A stretch of 64,000 nucleotides of DNA from Actinomadura oligospora ATCC 43269 (GCF_000518265.1 NZ_KI912410.1:538774-602773); one strand, 5' to 3'; numbered from the stretch's first letter, positions 14,790 to 23,835 are shown. Numbers and translations are program-made. The notes: generated from the letters alone by a model not told the origin.

Positions 14790-15488
14790 ATGGGGTCCAC
14801 TGCCACCGCGCTGGTGACGGGCGGGACGGCCGTCCTCACCGGAACGCTCACCGCGGTCGTCGGCGTCGTCACGGCCCGCCTGGGTCATGCCTACGAGCGT
14901 CGCCGCGCGGCCGACGCCCGGCGTGACGAGCAGTCCGACGCCGCCGACCAGCGCGTCCGCGAGGCCCTGCGGAGCATGGACAACGCCGTCGTCGACCTCG
15001 GGGTGACTGTCCGCCTCTGCGAACGCCTGCGTTCCCTCGGAGCCCTCGGCGAGGACGAGGAGCTGGCGGGCGGACGCCGCGTCTCCTCCGAGTACCGGAC
15101 GGCCGTCCGCGAGATCCAGGGCTTCCTCGACGCCGTCGGCCACAGGACGGACCTGGTGAAACCGGTGGACGCCCTGCGCGCCGAGGTTCGCAGGGCCTGG
15201 CTGCACGGTCTCGGTGACGCCGGGAAGCAGGACCCGCGCAGCGCCGGTGCCGTGGACGAGGAACTCCAGCGCCGCATGAGCGACATAGGACGCACCCTCA
15301 CGGAACCGTCCCCGACAGGTTCGTCCCTCATACCCGAGCGGGCACGGCCGCCTTCCGTACCGTCCCGTGACGGAGCCGCCGCCGAAGCCGGAGGACGCGC
15401 GCCCGCCGGGCCGCCCAGAGCAGGACGCCGGTGGCGGCGATGGCGATCGGGACCGCCCACGCGACGGCGAGAGCGCCCACCGCGGTGA
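14790..15488 (+). CDS. Membrane-anchored hypothetical protein
   Basis: A 232-residue protein with a single hydrophobic N-terminal segment (about 5-28, Gly/Thr/Val-rich), then a long charged, probably helical domain (ERRRAADARRDEQ..., REIQGFLDAVG, LRAEVRRAWLHGL), suggesting a membrane-tethered coiled coil. GGAGG lies 8 nt before the ATG. It begins 76 nt after the STAND-like gene and may belong to the same transcript. The last 160 nt overlap the convergent MFS gene, and the codon pattern there is poorer, so the C-terminal Arg/Pro-rich tail may be unusual or the result of a frameshift. No family recognised. Confidence 0.6.
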   Translation: MGSTATALVTGGTAVLTGTLTAVVGVVTARLGHAYERRRAADARRDEQSDAADQRVREALRSMDNAVVDLGVTVRLCERLRSLGALGEDEELAGGRRVSSEYRTAVREIQGFLDAVGHRTDLVKPVDALRAEVRRAWLHGLGDAGKQDPRSAGAVDEELQRRMSDIGRTLTEPSPTGSSLIPERARPPSVPSRDGAAAEAGGRAPAGPPRAGRRWRRWRSGPPTRRRERPPR

Positions 15489-16656
15489 TGGCGACCCCGC
15501 CGCACATCGTGCCGATGGGCGCGATCCCGAGGGTCACGAACCGGTTCGTCCCGGCGACGCGTCCACGCAGCTCAGGAGGGGTGCGGCTGGCCTGGTAGGT
15601 CGACAACGCGATGTTCAGCCGCGCCCCCACGAACCCGACGCCGCCCCACGCGACCATCCAGACGCCGGCCCAGGGGAAGACCGCGAGCAGCGTGGTCATC
15701 CCGAGCCAGGCCCACATGCACAGCTTGACGAGCTTGATCGGACGGCGTCCGAAACGGCGTCGCCGCGTGACCGCCACATATCCGGAGACGAACGACCCGC
15801 CTAAGCCGGGCGCGGCGAGCAGCACCCCTGCCATCGCGAGCGGAAGGCCCGCCTCACGCGCGCGCACGACCAGAAGCAAGGTGACGACCTGGAACAGCAG
15901 ATTCGTGGCCGTGCACGCGATCAGCGTCGAGCGCAGGAACCTGTACCGCCACAGCCACGTCAACCCCTCCAGCATCTCGGCGACGAGCGACCCGCCTCGC
16001 TGGAGCTCGGATCGCACCCTGGACGCATCGGTCGGCCCATCGGCGCGCAGCGGACGGGCATGGTTCCAGCGCCCCCGGAGCCCGGCGGACCGCAGCGTCA
16101 GGATCGCCGCCGTGGACGCCAGCCCGAACAGGGCGTCCGCGGCGTACGGGAAGCCGGTGCCCGCCGCGTGCAGGACGCCGCCCAGGGGCCGTCCGAGCAG
16201 CATCGCGCCGTTCGCCCGCCCCTCGTTCTGCGCCATCGCCCGCTGGAAGTGCTCCGCCGGGACGACGCTCGGGACGGCGGTCACCTCGGCGACGTTGTAG
16301 AAGGTCGTGCACGTCCCGCTGACGAGCGCGGCGACGATCAGGACGGGCGGCCGGAACACCCCGGCGGCGAGGGTCAGCACGACCGCCAGCGACACCAGCG
16401 TCCGGACGGTCTGGCTGAGCAGCATCGTCCACCAGTGGTCCAGCCGGTCCACCAGCATTCCGGCGGGAATGTGCAGCAGCAGGCTCGGAACCGTCCCGGC
16501 CGCAACGACATAACTGACAAAAGTAGGCGATCTGGTAAGCGTGAAGGCGAGCAGAGGCGCCGCGGTGGTGACGCTCATCGCGCCGAGCAGGGAGGCCGCC
16601 GAACCCGTCCAGAGCAGGCCGAACCGGAAACGCCAGCCGTCCGGTTCCTTCGCCAT
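15328..16656 (-). CDS. MFS transporter (MFS_3/EntS-like)
   Basis: A 442-residue integral membrane protein with about 12 hydrophobic segments, resembling the EntS/MFS_3 branch that exports siderophores and drugs. The ATG at 16656 (MAKEPDGWRFRFGLLW) was chosen because the first membrane segment follows directly; a TTG at 16695 would add 13 residues. The Arg-rich C-terminus (RRARVLRLRRRLRHG) is cytoplasmic. The 3' end overlaps the convergent gene at 14790-15488. The substrate is unknown; proximity to the RiPP locus makes peptide export conceivable but not shown. Confidence 0.88.
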   Translation of the reverse strand: MAKEPDGWRFRFGLLWTGSAASLLGAMSVTTAAPLLAFTLTRSPTFVSYVVAAGTVPSLLLHIPAGMLVDRLDHWWTMLLSQTVRTLVSLAVVLTLAAGVFRPPVLIVAALVSGTCTTFYNVAEVTAVPSVVPAEHFQRAMAQNEGRANGAMLLGRPLGGVLHAAGTGFPYAADALFGLASTAAILTLRSAGLRGRWNHARPLRADGPTDASRVRSELQRGGSLVAEMLEGLTWLWRYRFLRSTLIACTATNLLFQVVTLLLVVRAREAGLPLAMAGVLLAAPGLGGSFVSGYVAVTRRRRFGRRPIKLVKLCMWAWLGMTTLLAVFPWAGVWMVAWGGVGFVGARLNIALSTYQASRTPPELRGRVAGTNRFVTLGIAPIGTMCGGVAITAVGALAVAWAVPIAIAATGVLLWAARRARVLRLRRRLRHGTVRKAAVPARV

Positions 16657-16836
16657 CTGTGTCGCCCAAGAAGAAGGGACCGTGCAGGTCAACAAGGTGG
16701 TACGGATGAGCGCGCGCAGACGGCCAGATCAAAAAGCCGCGCGTGGTCGGCCCAACAGAAGCTCAGCCTAGAGGGTGCCCGGTATTGCGCTCACCAAGGG
16801 TGAAGTAGAGGCCGGAAAATGTAACTCTGGGGTATT

Positions 16837-18198
16837 TCACGGATGGGGGTGATCCATGGGATGGAGGGGTTCGGCCGCCGGGAGCAGCAGGGTGAAGATG
16901 GGCGGGGAGGGACGGCGGAGGACGAGGCGTCCGCCCTCGGCCTCGGCGAGGGAGCGGGCGAGGGCGAGGCCGATTCCGTGCCCCTCGGCGGACGCCGAGC
17001 TCCGGCGGGCGAAGATGTCCTCGGCGTCGTCGGTGACGCCCGGCCCCTCGTCGGAGACGTCGATGGCGAGGCCGCCGCCGATGTCGCTGGCCTCGACGGT
17101 GATGCGCCCCGCGCCGTGCGAGATGGCGTTGTCGACCAGGACGTCCAGGATCTGCCGGACCGCCGACGCCTTGACGTGCAGCTCCGGCAGCGGGTCGTGG
17201 GCGGTGACCGACAGCGGGCGGTCGACCCCCGTCAGGGTCGCCGACCAGCGGGAACGCAGCCCGCCGAGCAGCTCGGGGACGTCCAGGACCTCGGCGTCGG
17301 GACCGGCGTCGCGGGCCAGGCGGAGCAGGTCGTCGATGATGTCACGCAGGTGCTCGCCGCGCCGGACGGCCGCGCGGATCGCCGCGGTCAGGTCCGCCCC
17401 CGGACGCTCCAGCGCGGACTCCAGCCCCAGCAGCAGGCCGGTCAGCGGGGTGCGGAGCTGGTGCGACACGTCCGCGCTGAAGGCCCGCTCGCGGTCCAGC
17501 ATCGAGCCGAGGTGGCGGGCGGTGACCTCCAGCGCGCGGCCCGCCTCGTCCGCCTCCCGCACCCCGGACGGCTCGGCGCGCACGGTGAAGTCGCCGTCGC
17601 CCAGCGCCTGGGCGGCGCGCGTCAGCCGCTCCAGCGGCCGCGCGAGGCGGCGCGACTGGTAGAACGCCGCCGCCGCGGCCAGCCCGACGACCACCACGGC
17701 GAACACCCCCATCAGCAGCCAGGACCGGTCGCGCCGGTCGTGCACCTCGTCCTGCGGCATGCCGACGCGGGCGATCGAGGTCACGCCCACCTCGGACGGG
17801 ATGGGCGCGACGACCGTGAGGGTGCCGCCCTCGACCGACTCGTGCAGCCGTCCGTTGGCCGCCTCGGACGCCAGCGGCGAGACGTCCGGGCCGTCCCCGA
17901 CGATGCGGCTGCCGTCGACCCGGTAGATCCCGACGACCAGGCGTTCGTTCAGCCCGGCGGGCTTGGTGAACGGACGGGGGTTGTGCGCCTCGTCGTCCGG
18001 CGCGGTCGCGGCGACCCGGGTGGCGTCCCGCTCCAGCTTGGTGATCGCCTCGCTGTGGTACAGCCGGTCGACGGCGACGGCGAGCAGCAGCGCGAGCACG
18101 AGGACGGCGATGGAGGTGATGCCCACGATGGTGACCAGGAGCTGGCGGCGCAGCGGCGTGCTCGCGGCGCCGGCCGGGTTCCGGACCGGCATCGGCAT
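16837..18198 (-). CDS. Sensor histidine kinase (OmpR-type partner)
   Basis: A 453-residue membrane sensor kinase. A first membrane segment (about 18-40), an extracytoplasmic sensing region of about 110 residues, a second segment, a HAMP linker (SRRLARPLERLTRAAQALGDGD), a HisKA H-box ADVSHQLRTPL with the phospho-accepting His, and an HATPase domain with N-box DNAISHGAG, DEGPGV and GHGIGLALA are visible. Two in-frame ATGs (18198 and 18192) follow GAGAGGGGG; the second has the better spacing. The response regulator at 18773 is the likely partner, on the opposite strand with a small secreted protein gene in between. Confidence 0.92.
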   Translation of the reverse strand: MPMPVRNPAGAASTPLRRQLLVTIVGITSIAVLVLALLLAVAVDRLYHSEAITKLERDATRVAATAPDDEAHNPRPFTKPAGLNERLVVGIYRVDGSRIVGDGPDVSPLASEAANGRLHESVEGGTLTVVAPIPSEVGVTSIARVGMPQDEVHDRRDRSWLLMGVFAVVVVGLAAAAAFYQSRRLARPLERLTRAAQALGDGDFTVRAEPSGVREADEAGRALEVTARHLGSMLDRERAFSADVSHQLRTPLTGLLLGLESALERPGADLTAAIRAAVRRGEHLRDIIDDLLRLARDAGPDAEVLDVPELLGGLRSRWSATLTGVDRPLSVTAHDPLPELHVKASAVRQILDVLVDNAISHGAGRITVEASDIGGGLAIDVSDEGPGVTDDAEDIFARRSSASAEGHGIGLALARSLAEAEGGRLVLRRPSPPIFTLLLPAAEPLHPMDHPHP

Positions 18199-18354
18199 CC
18201 CCCTCTCACCTGGGCACCGGTGGTGACCGGAGGATATCCGGGCGGGTTCGCGGCGAAGGTAAACGCCACCATAACCACCGTTGGAAGGACTTCTCACCCG
18301 TAGGGGACTAGCCTGGTCCGGCGAAACGGCGACGGAACGTGCCCGGGAGGTCAC

Positions 18355-18600
18355 ATGCGCAAGGTGCTCGTAGGGGTCCTCGCCCTGGTGCTGCTGGCCT
18401 CGCTGGGCATCGGGCACGCCGCCCGGTCGCCCCTGTCCAGCGCCTGCCAGGCCGAGCCGCACAGCGGCGGGCGGCTGTCCAAGGTCGTCGACACCGTCAG
18501 CGACACCCTGCAGATGACCGAACGCAACACCTACTGCCACCCGGAGCGCGGCGGCGTCAGCCGCCCGGTGCCCGGATCCGGCCACGACGCGCCCGCGTAG
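18355..18600 (+). CDS. Small secreted protein
   Basis: An 81-residue protein with a basic start and hydrophobic segment (residues 4-22), so probably exported or membrane-attached. The mature part has two cysteines (C31, C61) that could form one disulfide. GGGAGG lies 6 nt before the ATG. It sits between a sensor kinase (divergent) and its probable response regulator, so it may be a target or accessory of that system (inference). No family recognised. Confidence 0.7.
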   Translation: MRKVLVGVLALVLLASLGIGHAARSPLSSACQAEPHSGGRLSKVVDTVSDTLQMTERNTYCHPERGGVSRPVPGSGHDAPA

Positions 18601-18685
18601 GACGACCCGGAGCGCGCAGGTGACCACCGAGCCGTCCGAGACCCCGCCGGGGCCGGGCGGACGCGCGGCGTCCGGGGATCTCGCG

Positions 18686-18713
18686 TTGACCGGGGACCTC
18701 ATGTTGACCGGGG
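18686..18713 (+). promoter_or_regulatory. Direct repeat TTGACCGGGG upstream of the response regulator
   Basis: TTGACCGGGG occurs at 18686-18695 and 18704-18713, 18 bp apart, about 60 bp before the response regulator start. Spaced direct repeats of this size are typical of OmpR-family binding sites, so autoregulation is possible. TAACCT (18745-18750) and TACGCT (18760-18765) lie close to the start codon as candidate -10 boxes, which would give a very short or absent leader. Confidence 0.35.
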
Positions 18714-18772
18714 TGAACGCCCGGTACGGGTGTGAACGTCACGCTAACCTAGCCGCCCCTACGCTAGGTGGC

Positions 18773-19462
18773 ATGGCGGGACCATACGTGCTCGTCGTGG
18801 AAGACGACGAGGTCATCGGCACCGAGCTGGGCGAGGCCCTGGCCGCGCAGGGATACGAGCCCGGCTGGGCGACCACGGGGAAGGACGCGCTCGAGCGCGT
18901 CTCCGTGCGCGCCCCCGACCTGATCCTGCTCGATCTCGGCCTGCCGGACATGGAGGGCGTCACCCTCTGCCGGCGGCTGCGCTCGGTCCTCACCGACACG
19001 GTCATCGTCGTCCTCACGGCCCGCACCCAGGAGTTCGAGGTCGTCGTGGCGCTGGACGCGGGCGCCGACGACTACCTGACCAAGCCGTTCCGGCTCACCG
19101 AGCTGATGGCCCGGCTCCGCGCCCACCTGCGGCGCAGCAACGCGTCCCGGGCGGACGAGCGGTTCGTCGGGTCCGGCAGCCTGAACCTGGACCTGGCCGC
19201 CCGCCGGGCCACCTTCGACGGCTCCGAGATCGCGCTGCGGCCGAAGGAGTTCGACCTGCTGGCCTGCCTGGTGTCCCGGGCGGGCGAGGTGGTGACCCGC
19301 GAGGAGCTCATCGACCAGGTCTGGGACGTCAACTGGTTCGGCCCCACCAAGACCCTGGACGTGCACATCTCCGCGCTGCGCCGCAAGCTCGCGCAGCACG
19401 GCGCCGACCCGCGCGCGATCACCACGCTGCGAGGCCGCGGCTACCGCTACGAACCCGCCTGA
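18773..19462 (+). CDS. OmpR-family response regulator
   Basis: A 229-residue DNA-binding response regulator. The receiver domain has acidic residues in VVEDDE, the phosphorylation Asp in LILLDLGLPD, the conserved Thr in VLTAR and Lys in YLTKPF. The C-terminal winged helix contains LRPKEFDLLACLVSRAGEVVTREEL and ends ITTLRGRGYRYEP. The ATG at 18773 lies next to -10-like sequences and lacks a well-spaced Shine-Dalgarno, so a leaderless transcript is possible. It is probably phosphorylated by the kinase encoded at 16837-18198. Confidence 0.93.
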   Translation: MAGPYVLVVEDDEVIGTELGEALAAQGYEPGWATTGKDALERVSVRAPDLILLDLGLPDMEGVTLCRRLRSVLTDTVIVVLTARTQEFEVVVALDAGADDYLTKPFRLTELMARLRAHLRRSNASRADERFVGSGSLNLDLAARRATFDGSEIALRPKEFDLLACLVSRAGEVVTREELIDQVWDVNWFGPTKTLDVHISALRRKLAQHGADPRAITTLRGRGYRYEPA

Positions 19463-19494
19463 CGTCCGGTTCGGACGGGGGCCGGGCGCGCGGG

Positions 19495-20298
19495 TCAGTT
19501 CTTCCGGGCCACCGCGCAGTACCCGGCGACGTTGTCGGCGCCCTCGAACGCCGAGCGCCACCGCGTCATCGACACCACGCCCGGCTCCAGGACGTCCAGC
19601 CCCTCGAGGAACGAGGCGACCTCGTCCCGGGACCGGGGCCGCATCGGGTTCGCGGACTTGGCGTTCCAGTCGCTCTGCGCCTCGGCCTGCGCGGACGGGT
19701 CGGGGTCGAAGTCCAGCGTGGAGTGCGTGAGGACCAGGTGGCTGCCGGACGGCACCGCGTCCAGCAGCGTCCGGACGATCGCGTGCGCGTCGCCCATGTC
19801 GTGGACGAAGTGCAGGATCCCCAGCAGCATGATCGCGACAGGACGGTCGAAGTCGAGCGTCTTGGCCGCCCGCTCCAGGATGGACTCCGGGTCGCGCAGA
19901 TCGGCCTCGATGTAGTCGCACGCGCCCTCGGCCGTGCTGGTCAGCAGGGCGCGCGCGTGCACGAGGACGAGCGGGTCGTTGTCGACGTACACGATCCGCG
20001 TCTCGGGCGCGATGCCCTGCGCGACCTCGTGGGTGTTGTCCATCGTCGGCAGGCCCGTCCCGATGTCGAGGAACTGCCGGATCCCGAGGTCGGCGACCAG
20101 GTGCCGGACGGCCCGCCCGAGGAACGCCCGGTCGGCCCGGGCGATCGCCAGGATCGCGGGGAACGTCGCGATGAACCGTTCCGCGGCCTCCCGGTCGACC
20201 TCGTAGTTGTCGTTGCCGCCGAGCAGGTAGTTCCACACCCGCGCCGAATGCGGCACCGACGAGTCGATCCGCGAACCCCCGACGTCAGAGCCGCCCAC
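19495..20298 (-). CDS. DUF574-type SAM-dependent methyltransferase
   Basis: A 267-residue member of the Methyltransf_19 (DUF574) family, abundant in Streptomyces and relatives. The hallmark start RIDSSVPHSARVWNYLLGGNDNYEVDR is followed by the SAM motif FLDIGTGLPT, VYVDNDPLV and DLRDP. GTG at 20298 is chosen because AAGGGAG precedes it by 5 nt. The substrate is unknown. It is convergent with the response regulator, with 32 bp and a small CGTCCG/CGGACG hairpin (19463-19477) between them. Confidence 0.92.
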   Translation of the reverse strand: MGGSDVGGSRIDSSVPHSARVWNYLLGGNDNYEVDREAAERFIATFPAILAIARADRAFLGRAVRHLVADLGIRQFLDIGTGLPTMDNTHEVAQGIAPETRIVYVDNDPLVLVHARALLTSTAEGACDYIEADLRDPESILERAAKTLDFDRPVAIMLLGILHFVHDMGDAHAIVRTLLDAVPSGSHLVLTHSTLDFDPDPSAQAEAQSDWNAKSANPMRPRSRDEVASFLEGLDVLEPGVVSMTRWRSAFEGADNVAGYCAVARKN

Positions 20299-20437
20299 GA
20301 CAACTCCCTTCACCCACGAATGTTCCCGCCCACATTAGTGCGTCGGCCGCGTGCCGTCCGACTTTCGAGTTCCGCTGGACGAAAAGCCCCGCGAGGATTT
20401 CCCCGCCACGCCTTCCCAGCGTCACCGGAGAACCCCC

Positions 20438-20797
20438 ATGATGGACGGCATGCAGCGGCCAACGGACGAAGAGTGGATCAGGATCGCCGGGTGGGAGAAC
20501 GTCCCCGGCGCCCCGCGCCCGGCCGACGCCGTCCACGCTTGACTGCGTGACCGCGGCGTCTTCTCGATCCCGTTCGAGGAACACGAGATCCGCGTCGATC
20601 TGGCCTGCGGCCCCGACGAGACCGGCCGCTGGCACGGCTGGATCACCCTCAGGCTGAGCGCTTCCGCCCTGCGTGAGCTGGGACTTCACCCCGACCAGCC
20701 ACCGGCGCGCCACCTCGGTCCCGAGCCGCCCGCGTGGTGGACCAGGACCGGCCGCGTCACCCGCCGCCACGGCGGAAGACGCCACCGCCGGAAATGA
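20438..20797 (+). pseudogene. Small gene interrupted by an in-frame TGA
   Basis: An ATG at 20438 with GGAGA 7 nt upstream opens a frame of 34 codons that ends in TGA at 20540-20542. The same frame continues without a stop for 84 more codons to TGA at 20795, with protein-like content ([31 protein letters not shown]). Reading the TGA as TGG (Trp) would give a natural HAWLRDRGV, so a single-base nonsense change in a gene of about 119 codons is the simplest explanation. A sequencing error or recoding is also possible. The family is not recognised. Confidence 0.55.
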
Positions 20798-20903
20798 CGT
20801 CACCGAAAGTGACGGCCCGGAAAAACCTTTCGCCCTCACGCTGAGTCAACGGTTAGTTTCGTGTCGGCCCGAAACAGTCGATCAGGTAGGGAGGGCCTTC
20901 CCC

Positions 20904-22910
20904 ATGCTCACCACGAACCGTTACCAGTCCACCGTCAGGAACATCGGGGTCATGGCCCATATCGACGCGGGCAAGACCACGACCACGGAACGTATTCTCT
21001 TCTACACCGGCGTTTCCCACCGCGTCGGCGAGGTCCACGACGGCGCGGCCGTCACCGACTTCATGAAACAGGAACGCGACCGCGGCATCACCATCGCCTC
21101 GGCCGCCGTCTCCTGCCACTGGACGCTGGACGGCGTCCGCCACACGGTCAACCTCATCGACACGCCCGGCCATGTCGACTTCACCATCGAGGTCGAGCGC
21201 TGCCTGCGCGTCCTGGACGGCGCGGTCGCGGTGTTCGACGGCGTCGCCGGGGTCGAGCCGCAGTCGGAGACGGTGTGGCGGCAGGCCGACCGGCACGGCG
21301 TCCCCCGCGTCTGCTTCGTCAACAAGCTCGACCGCGTGGGCGCCGACCACGAGCGCTGCGTCGCCATGATCGCCGATCGTCTCGGCGCGGTGCCGCTGCC
21401 CGTCCAGCTGCCTCTCGGAACGGGCCCCGGCCTGCGCGGAGTGATCGACCTGATCACGATGAGGGCCCTGGTCTGGCCCGCGGACGCCGAGCCGGGCGAC
21501 GCCTACGAGACGACCGTCGTCCCGTCCTCGCACGCGGACCGGGCGGCCCGGTGGCGCGCCCGTCTCCTGGAGACGCTGGCCGATCACGACGAGGTGTTCA
21601 CGGAGGTCTATCTCAACGGTGAGCCGTCCGCCGACGACGTCCACGCGGCGATCCGCCGCCTCACGCTCGCGAACGCGGCGACGCCCGTCCTGTGCGGGAG
21701 CGCGTTCAAGAACAAGGGCGTGCAGCCGCTCCTGGACGCCGTCGTCCGCTACCTGCCCTCTCCCGAGGCCGCCGGGGACGACCCGTTCAGCGCCCTGGCG
21801 TTCAAGGTCACGACCGACCCGCACGTCGGCGCGCTGATCTTCGTCCGCCTCTACGCGGGACGGCTCGTCCGGGGCCAGGCCGTGCTGAACCCCCGGCACG
21901 GACGGCGGGAACGCGTCGCCCAGATCTTCCGGATCCGGGCCGACCGGCGCGAGGAGGTCACCGAGGCGGTCGCGGGCGACATCGTCGCCGTCCGCGGCCT
22001 CCGCGAGACCACGACCGGCGACACCGTGTGCGACCCGGCGCACCCGGTCGAGCTGGCCCCGATCGAGTTCCCGGCGCCCGTCCTGGAGCTGGCCGTCGAG
22101 CCTCGAACGCACGCCGACCAGGAGAGACTGGCCACCGCGCTGCGCGTGCTGACCCTGGAGGACCCGTCCTTCAAGGTCCGCGCCGACCCGCGCACCGGCC
22201 AGACCCTGATCGGCGGGATGGGCGAACTGCACCTCGAGGTCCAGGTCACCCGCCTGGCGGACGACTTCGGCGTCGAGACCAACGTCGGCCGACCGAGGGT
22301 CGCCTACCGCGAGACGATCACCCGCGAGGCCACGGCCCGCCTGACCTGGAAGAAGCAGACCGGAGGCAAGGGCCAGTACGCCCAGGTCGAACTACGCATC
22401 GAACCGATCACCGAAGGAGACGCGACCTATGAGTTCGTCAACCGCGTGACGGGCGGACGCGTCCCGAGGGAGTACGTCCCGGCCGTCGACGAGGGCTGCC
22501 AGGAGGCCATGCGCACGGGCATCCTGCACGGCCACGAGATGACCGGCGTCCGCGTGACCCTCCTGGACGGCGACTTCCACAACGTCGACTCGTCCGAACT
22601 GGCCTTCCGCATCGCCGCGTCCAAGGCTTTCCGCGAGGCCGCCCAGAACGCGTCCCCGGTCCTCCTGGAACCCGTCATGGCCGTCGAGATCACCACCCCC
22701 GACGACCACACCGGCGACGTGATCGGCGACCTCGGCGCCCGCCGAGGCCGCGTCCGAGCCCTGACCGACGACCGCGGAACCCGAACCATCGAAGCCGAGA
22801 TCCCCTTGGCCGAAATGTTCGGCTACGTGGCCACCCTCCGCACCCTCACCCAGGGCCGAGCCACCTACACCATGCACCTCCACACCTACGCCCAAGCCCC
22901 GAGCAACTAA
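20904..22910 (+). CDS. Elongation factor G paralogue
   Basis: A 668-residue translational GTPase. G1 [10 protein letters not shown], switch [11 protein letters not shown]3 DTPGHVDF and G4 NKLD are intact, followed by domain II and the EF-G domains III-V ([23 protein letters not shown]). It is slightly shorter than canonical EF-G (about 700) and lies away from rpsL-rpsG-tuf, so it is probably a second copy (EF-G2-like) rather than the housekeeping fusA. The ATG at 20904 is preceded by GGGAGGG. Paralogues can act in ribosome recycling or antibiotic protection; which applies cannot be decided here. A perfect hairpin terminator follows. Confidence 0.9.
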   Translation: MLTTNRYQSTVRNIGVMAHIDAGKTTTTERILFYTGVSHRVGEVHDGAAVTDFMKQERDRGITIASAAVSCHWTLDGVRHTVNLIDTPGHVDFTIEVERCLRVLDGAVAVFDGVAGVEPQSETVWRQADRHGVPRVCFVNKLDRVGADHERCVAMIADRLGAVPLPVQLPLGTGPGLRGVIDLITMRALVWPADAEPGDAYETTVVPSSHADRAARWRARLLETLADHDEVFTEVYLNGEPSADDVHAAIRRLTLANAATPVLCGSAFKNKGVQPLLDAVVRYLPSPEAAGDDPFSALAFKVTTDPHVGALIFVRLYAGRLVRGQAVLNPRHGRRERVAQIFRIRADRREEVTEAVAGDIVAVRGLRETTTGDTVCDPAHPVELAPIEFPAPVLELAVEPRTHADQERLATALRVLTLEDPSFKVRADPRTGQTLIGGMGELHLEVQVTRLADDFGVETNVGRPRVAYRETITREATARLTWKKQTGGKGQYAQVELRIEPITEGDATYEFVNRVTGGRVPREYVPAVDEGCQEAMRTGILHGHEMTGVRVTLLDGDFHNVDSSELAFRIAASKAFREAAQNASPVLLEPVMAVEITTPDDHTGDVIGDLGARRGRVRALTDDRGTRTIEAEIPLAEMFGYVATLRTLTQGRATYTMHLHTYAQAPSN

Positions 22911-22932
22911 CCCCACCCGATACCCGTGAGGC

Positions 22933-22970
22933 GGCGGCGCTCGCGCCAAACGGCGCGAGCGCCGCCGTCG
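22933..22970 (+). terminator. Terminator of the EF-G-like gene
   Basis: A perfect 15-bp stem (GGCGGCGCTCGCGCC at 22933-22947, its complement at 22952-22966) with the loop AAAC, followed by GTCGTTG. It lies 22 nt after the stop codon. Confidence 0.8.
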
Positions 22971-23086
22971 TTGATCCCAAGCGGTCAGGTTCGGCGAGAA
23001 AGTCTGGAGCGATCCCAAGGGCCCAGGGGCGACCGCCATCTCTCTCTTGTAACTTAGGGTGGTCACTTCAACACGGGGAGAGATTC

Positions 23087-23383
23087 ATGGCACGTCGTAC
23101 CGGCGCCTTGGTCGCCGTCGTCGCAGCAGCGCTCACTCAGACCGTCTCAACCCCCGCGTCGGCTCAGGCGGCTGAGCCCGGCCCCAAGGCCGCCGAGACC
23201 ATCACCTGCGATTCGCTCGGCGTGGACGGTACGAACGTCCACGGGCAGATCTGCAACACCACCCACTGGGGTCCGCTCTCGAACGTCACCCTCAAAGACC
23301 GCAACCAGAGGTCGTACTCCTGTAAGACCGGCCGGGCCGAAGGCAGCCTCCGGGCCGATGGCCAGGACTGCCAGAAGAGCTGA
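23087..23383 (+). CDS. Small secreted cysteine-containing protein
   Basis: A 98-residue protein with a clear signal peptide (MARR basic start, hydrophobic core to about residue 20, cleavage near ASA/AQA at 26-29). The mature part of about 70 residues has four cysteines (C41, C56, C79, C95), enough for two disulfides, which fits a secreted, folded mini-protein. GGGGAGA lies 4-5 nt before the ATG, and a terminator hairpin follows about 80 nt downstream. It stands alone. No family recognised. Confidence 0.75.
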   Translation: MARRTGALVAVVAAALTQTVSTPASAQAAEPGPKAAETITCDSLGVDGTNVHGQICNTTHWGPLSNVTLKDRNQRSYSCKTGRAEGSLRADGQDCQKS

Positions 23384-23462
23384 GCCCCCCTCGCCTGAGG
23401 ACCATCCGGCCGGGCACTGGTTCGTCCGAATGGACCGGTGTCCTGGCCGGTGGCAGCCCAAG

Positions 23463-23497
23463 AGGAGTCCCGGTTCCGTGCCGGGGCTCTTTTCTCT
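23463..23497 (+). terminator. Terminator downstream of the small secreted protein
   Basis: GAGTCCCGG (23466-23474) pairs with CCGGGGCTC (23482-23490), with one G-T pair, and is followed by TTTTCTCTC. This is a factor-independent terminator on the plus strand. Confidence 0.75.
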
Positions 23498-23591
23498 CTC
23501 CTGGCCTGCGGAAAAGGCGCGGAAGCCGTTCCGTGAATGTTCCGCGGATGGTGACGAACGGCTGCTTCCAGCGGCACATGGCCACACAAAC

Positions 23592-23640
23592 AAAAAACCC
23601 CCGTGCCGGGCATGATGCCTGGTCAACCGGGGTTTTCTTT
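23592..23640 (-). terminator. Terminator of tRNA-Arg
   Basis: AAAACCCC (23594-23601) and GGGGTTTT (23629-23636) form an A/T-flanked stem with an inner GGGCAT/ATGCC(T) hairpin. It lies just 3' of the minus-strand tRNA gene and has T-runs in both directions. Confidence 0.75.
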
Positions 23641-23652
23641 GGTCCGGAAAGG

Positions 23653-23724
23653 TGCCCCCTGCAGGATTCGAACCTGCGCACACGGCTCCGGAGGCCGTTG
23701 CTCTATCCCCTGAGCTAAGGGGGC
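23653..23724 (-). tRNA. tRNA-Arg (anticodon CCG)
   Basis: The minus strand folds as a 72-nt cloverleaf: acceptor GCCCCCT with AGGGGGC, D-arm GCTC..GAGC, anticodon stem ACGGC/GCCGT with loop CTCCGGA (anticodon CCG, reading CGG), and T-arm GCAGG-TTCGAAT-CCTGC. The discriminator base is A, followed by CC but not an encoded CCA. CGG is a frequent Arg codon in this high-GC genome. It lies close to an ArgS-related gene. Confidence 0.95.
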
Positions 23725-23835
23725 GTTGCGCCCGGTGTTCTTCGGCGCGAGAAGAAGACTACCAGGGTTGGGGGCCTGGTGCGCACCTGGTTGTTTGGGG
23801 TGCGGGGGGATCGGACGTCGGCTAGCTTCGGGGGC

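Noticed and set aside
20540-20542. Selenocysteine or other recoding of the TGA in the small gene.
   Set aside because: No SECIS-like hairpin is evident after the TGA and no selenocysteine genes are seen. A TGG-to-TGA nonsense change is simpler.
20285-20839. A minus-strand frame across the interrupted small gene.
   Set aside because: It has no ribosome-binding site at a sensible start and no family motifs; the plus-strand frame reads as natural protein on both sides of the TGA.
23653-23724. tRNA-Arg as an integration site for a mobile element.
   Set aside because: No integrase, no second copy of the tRNA 3' end and no change in gene style around it were seen in the window.
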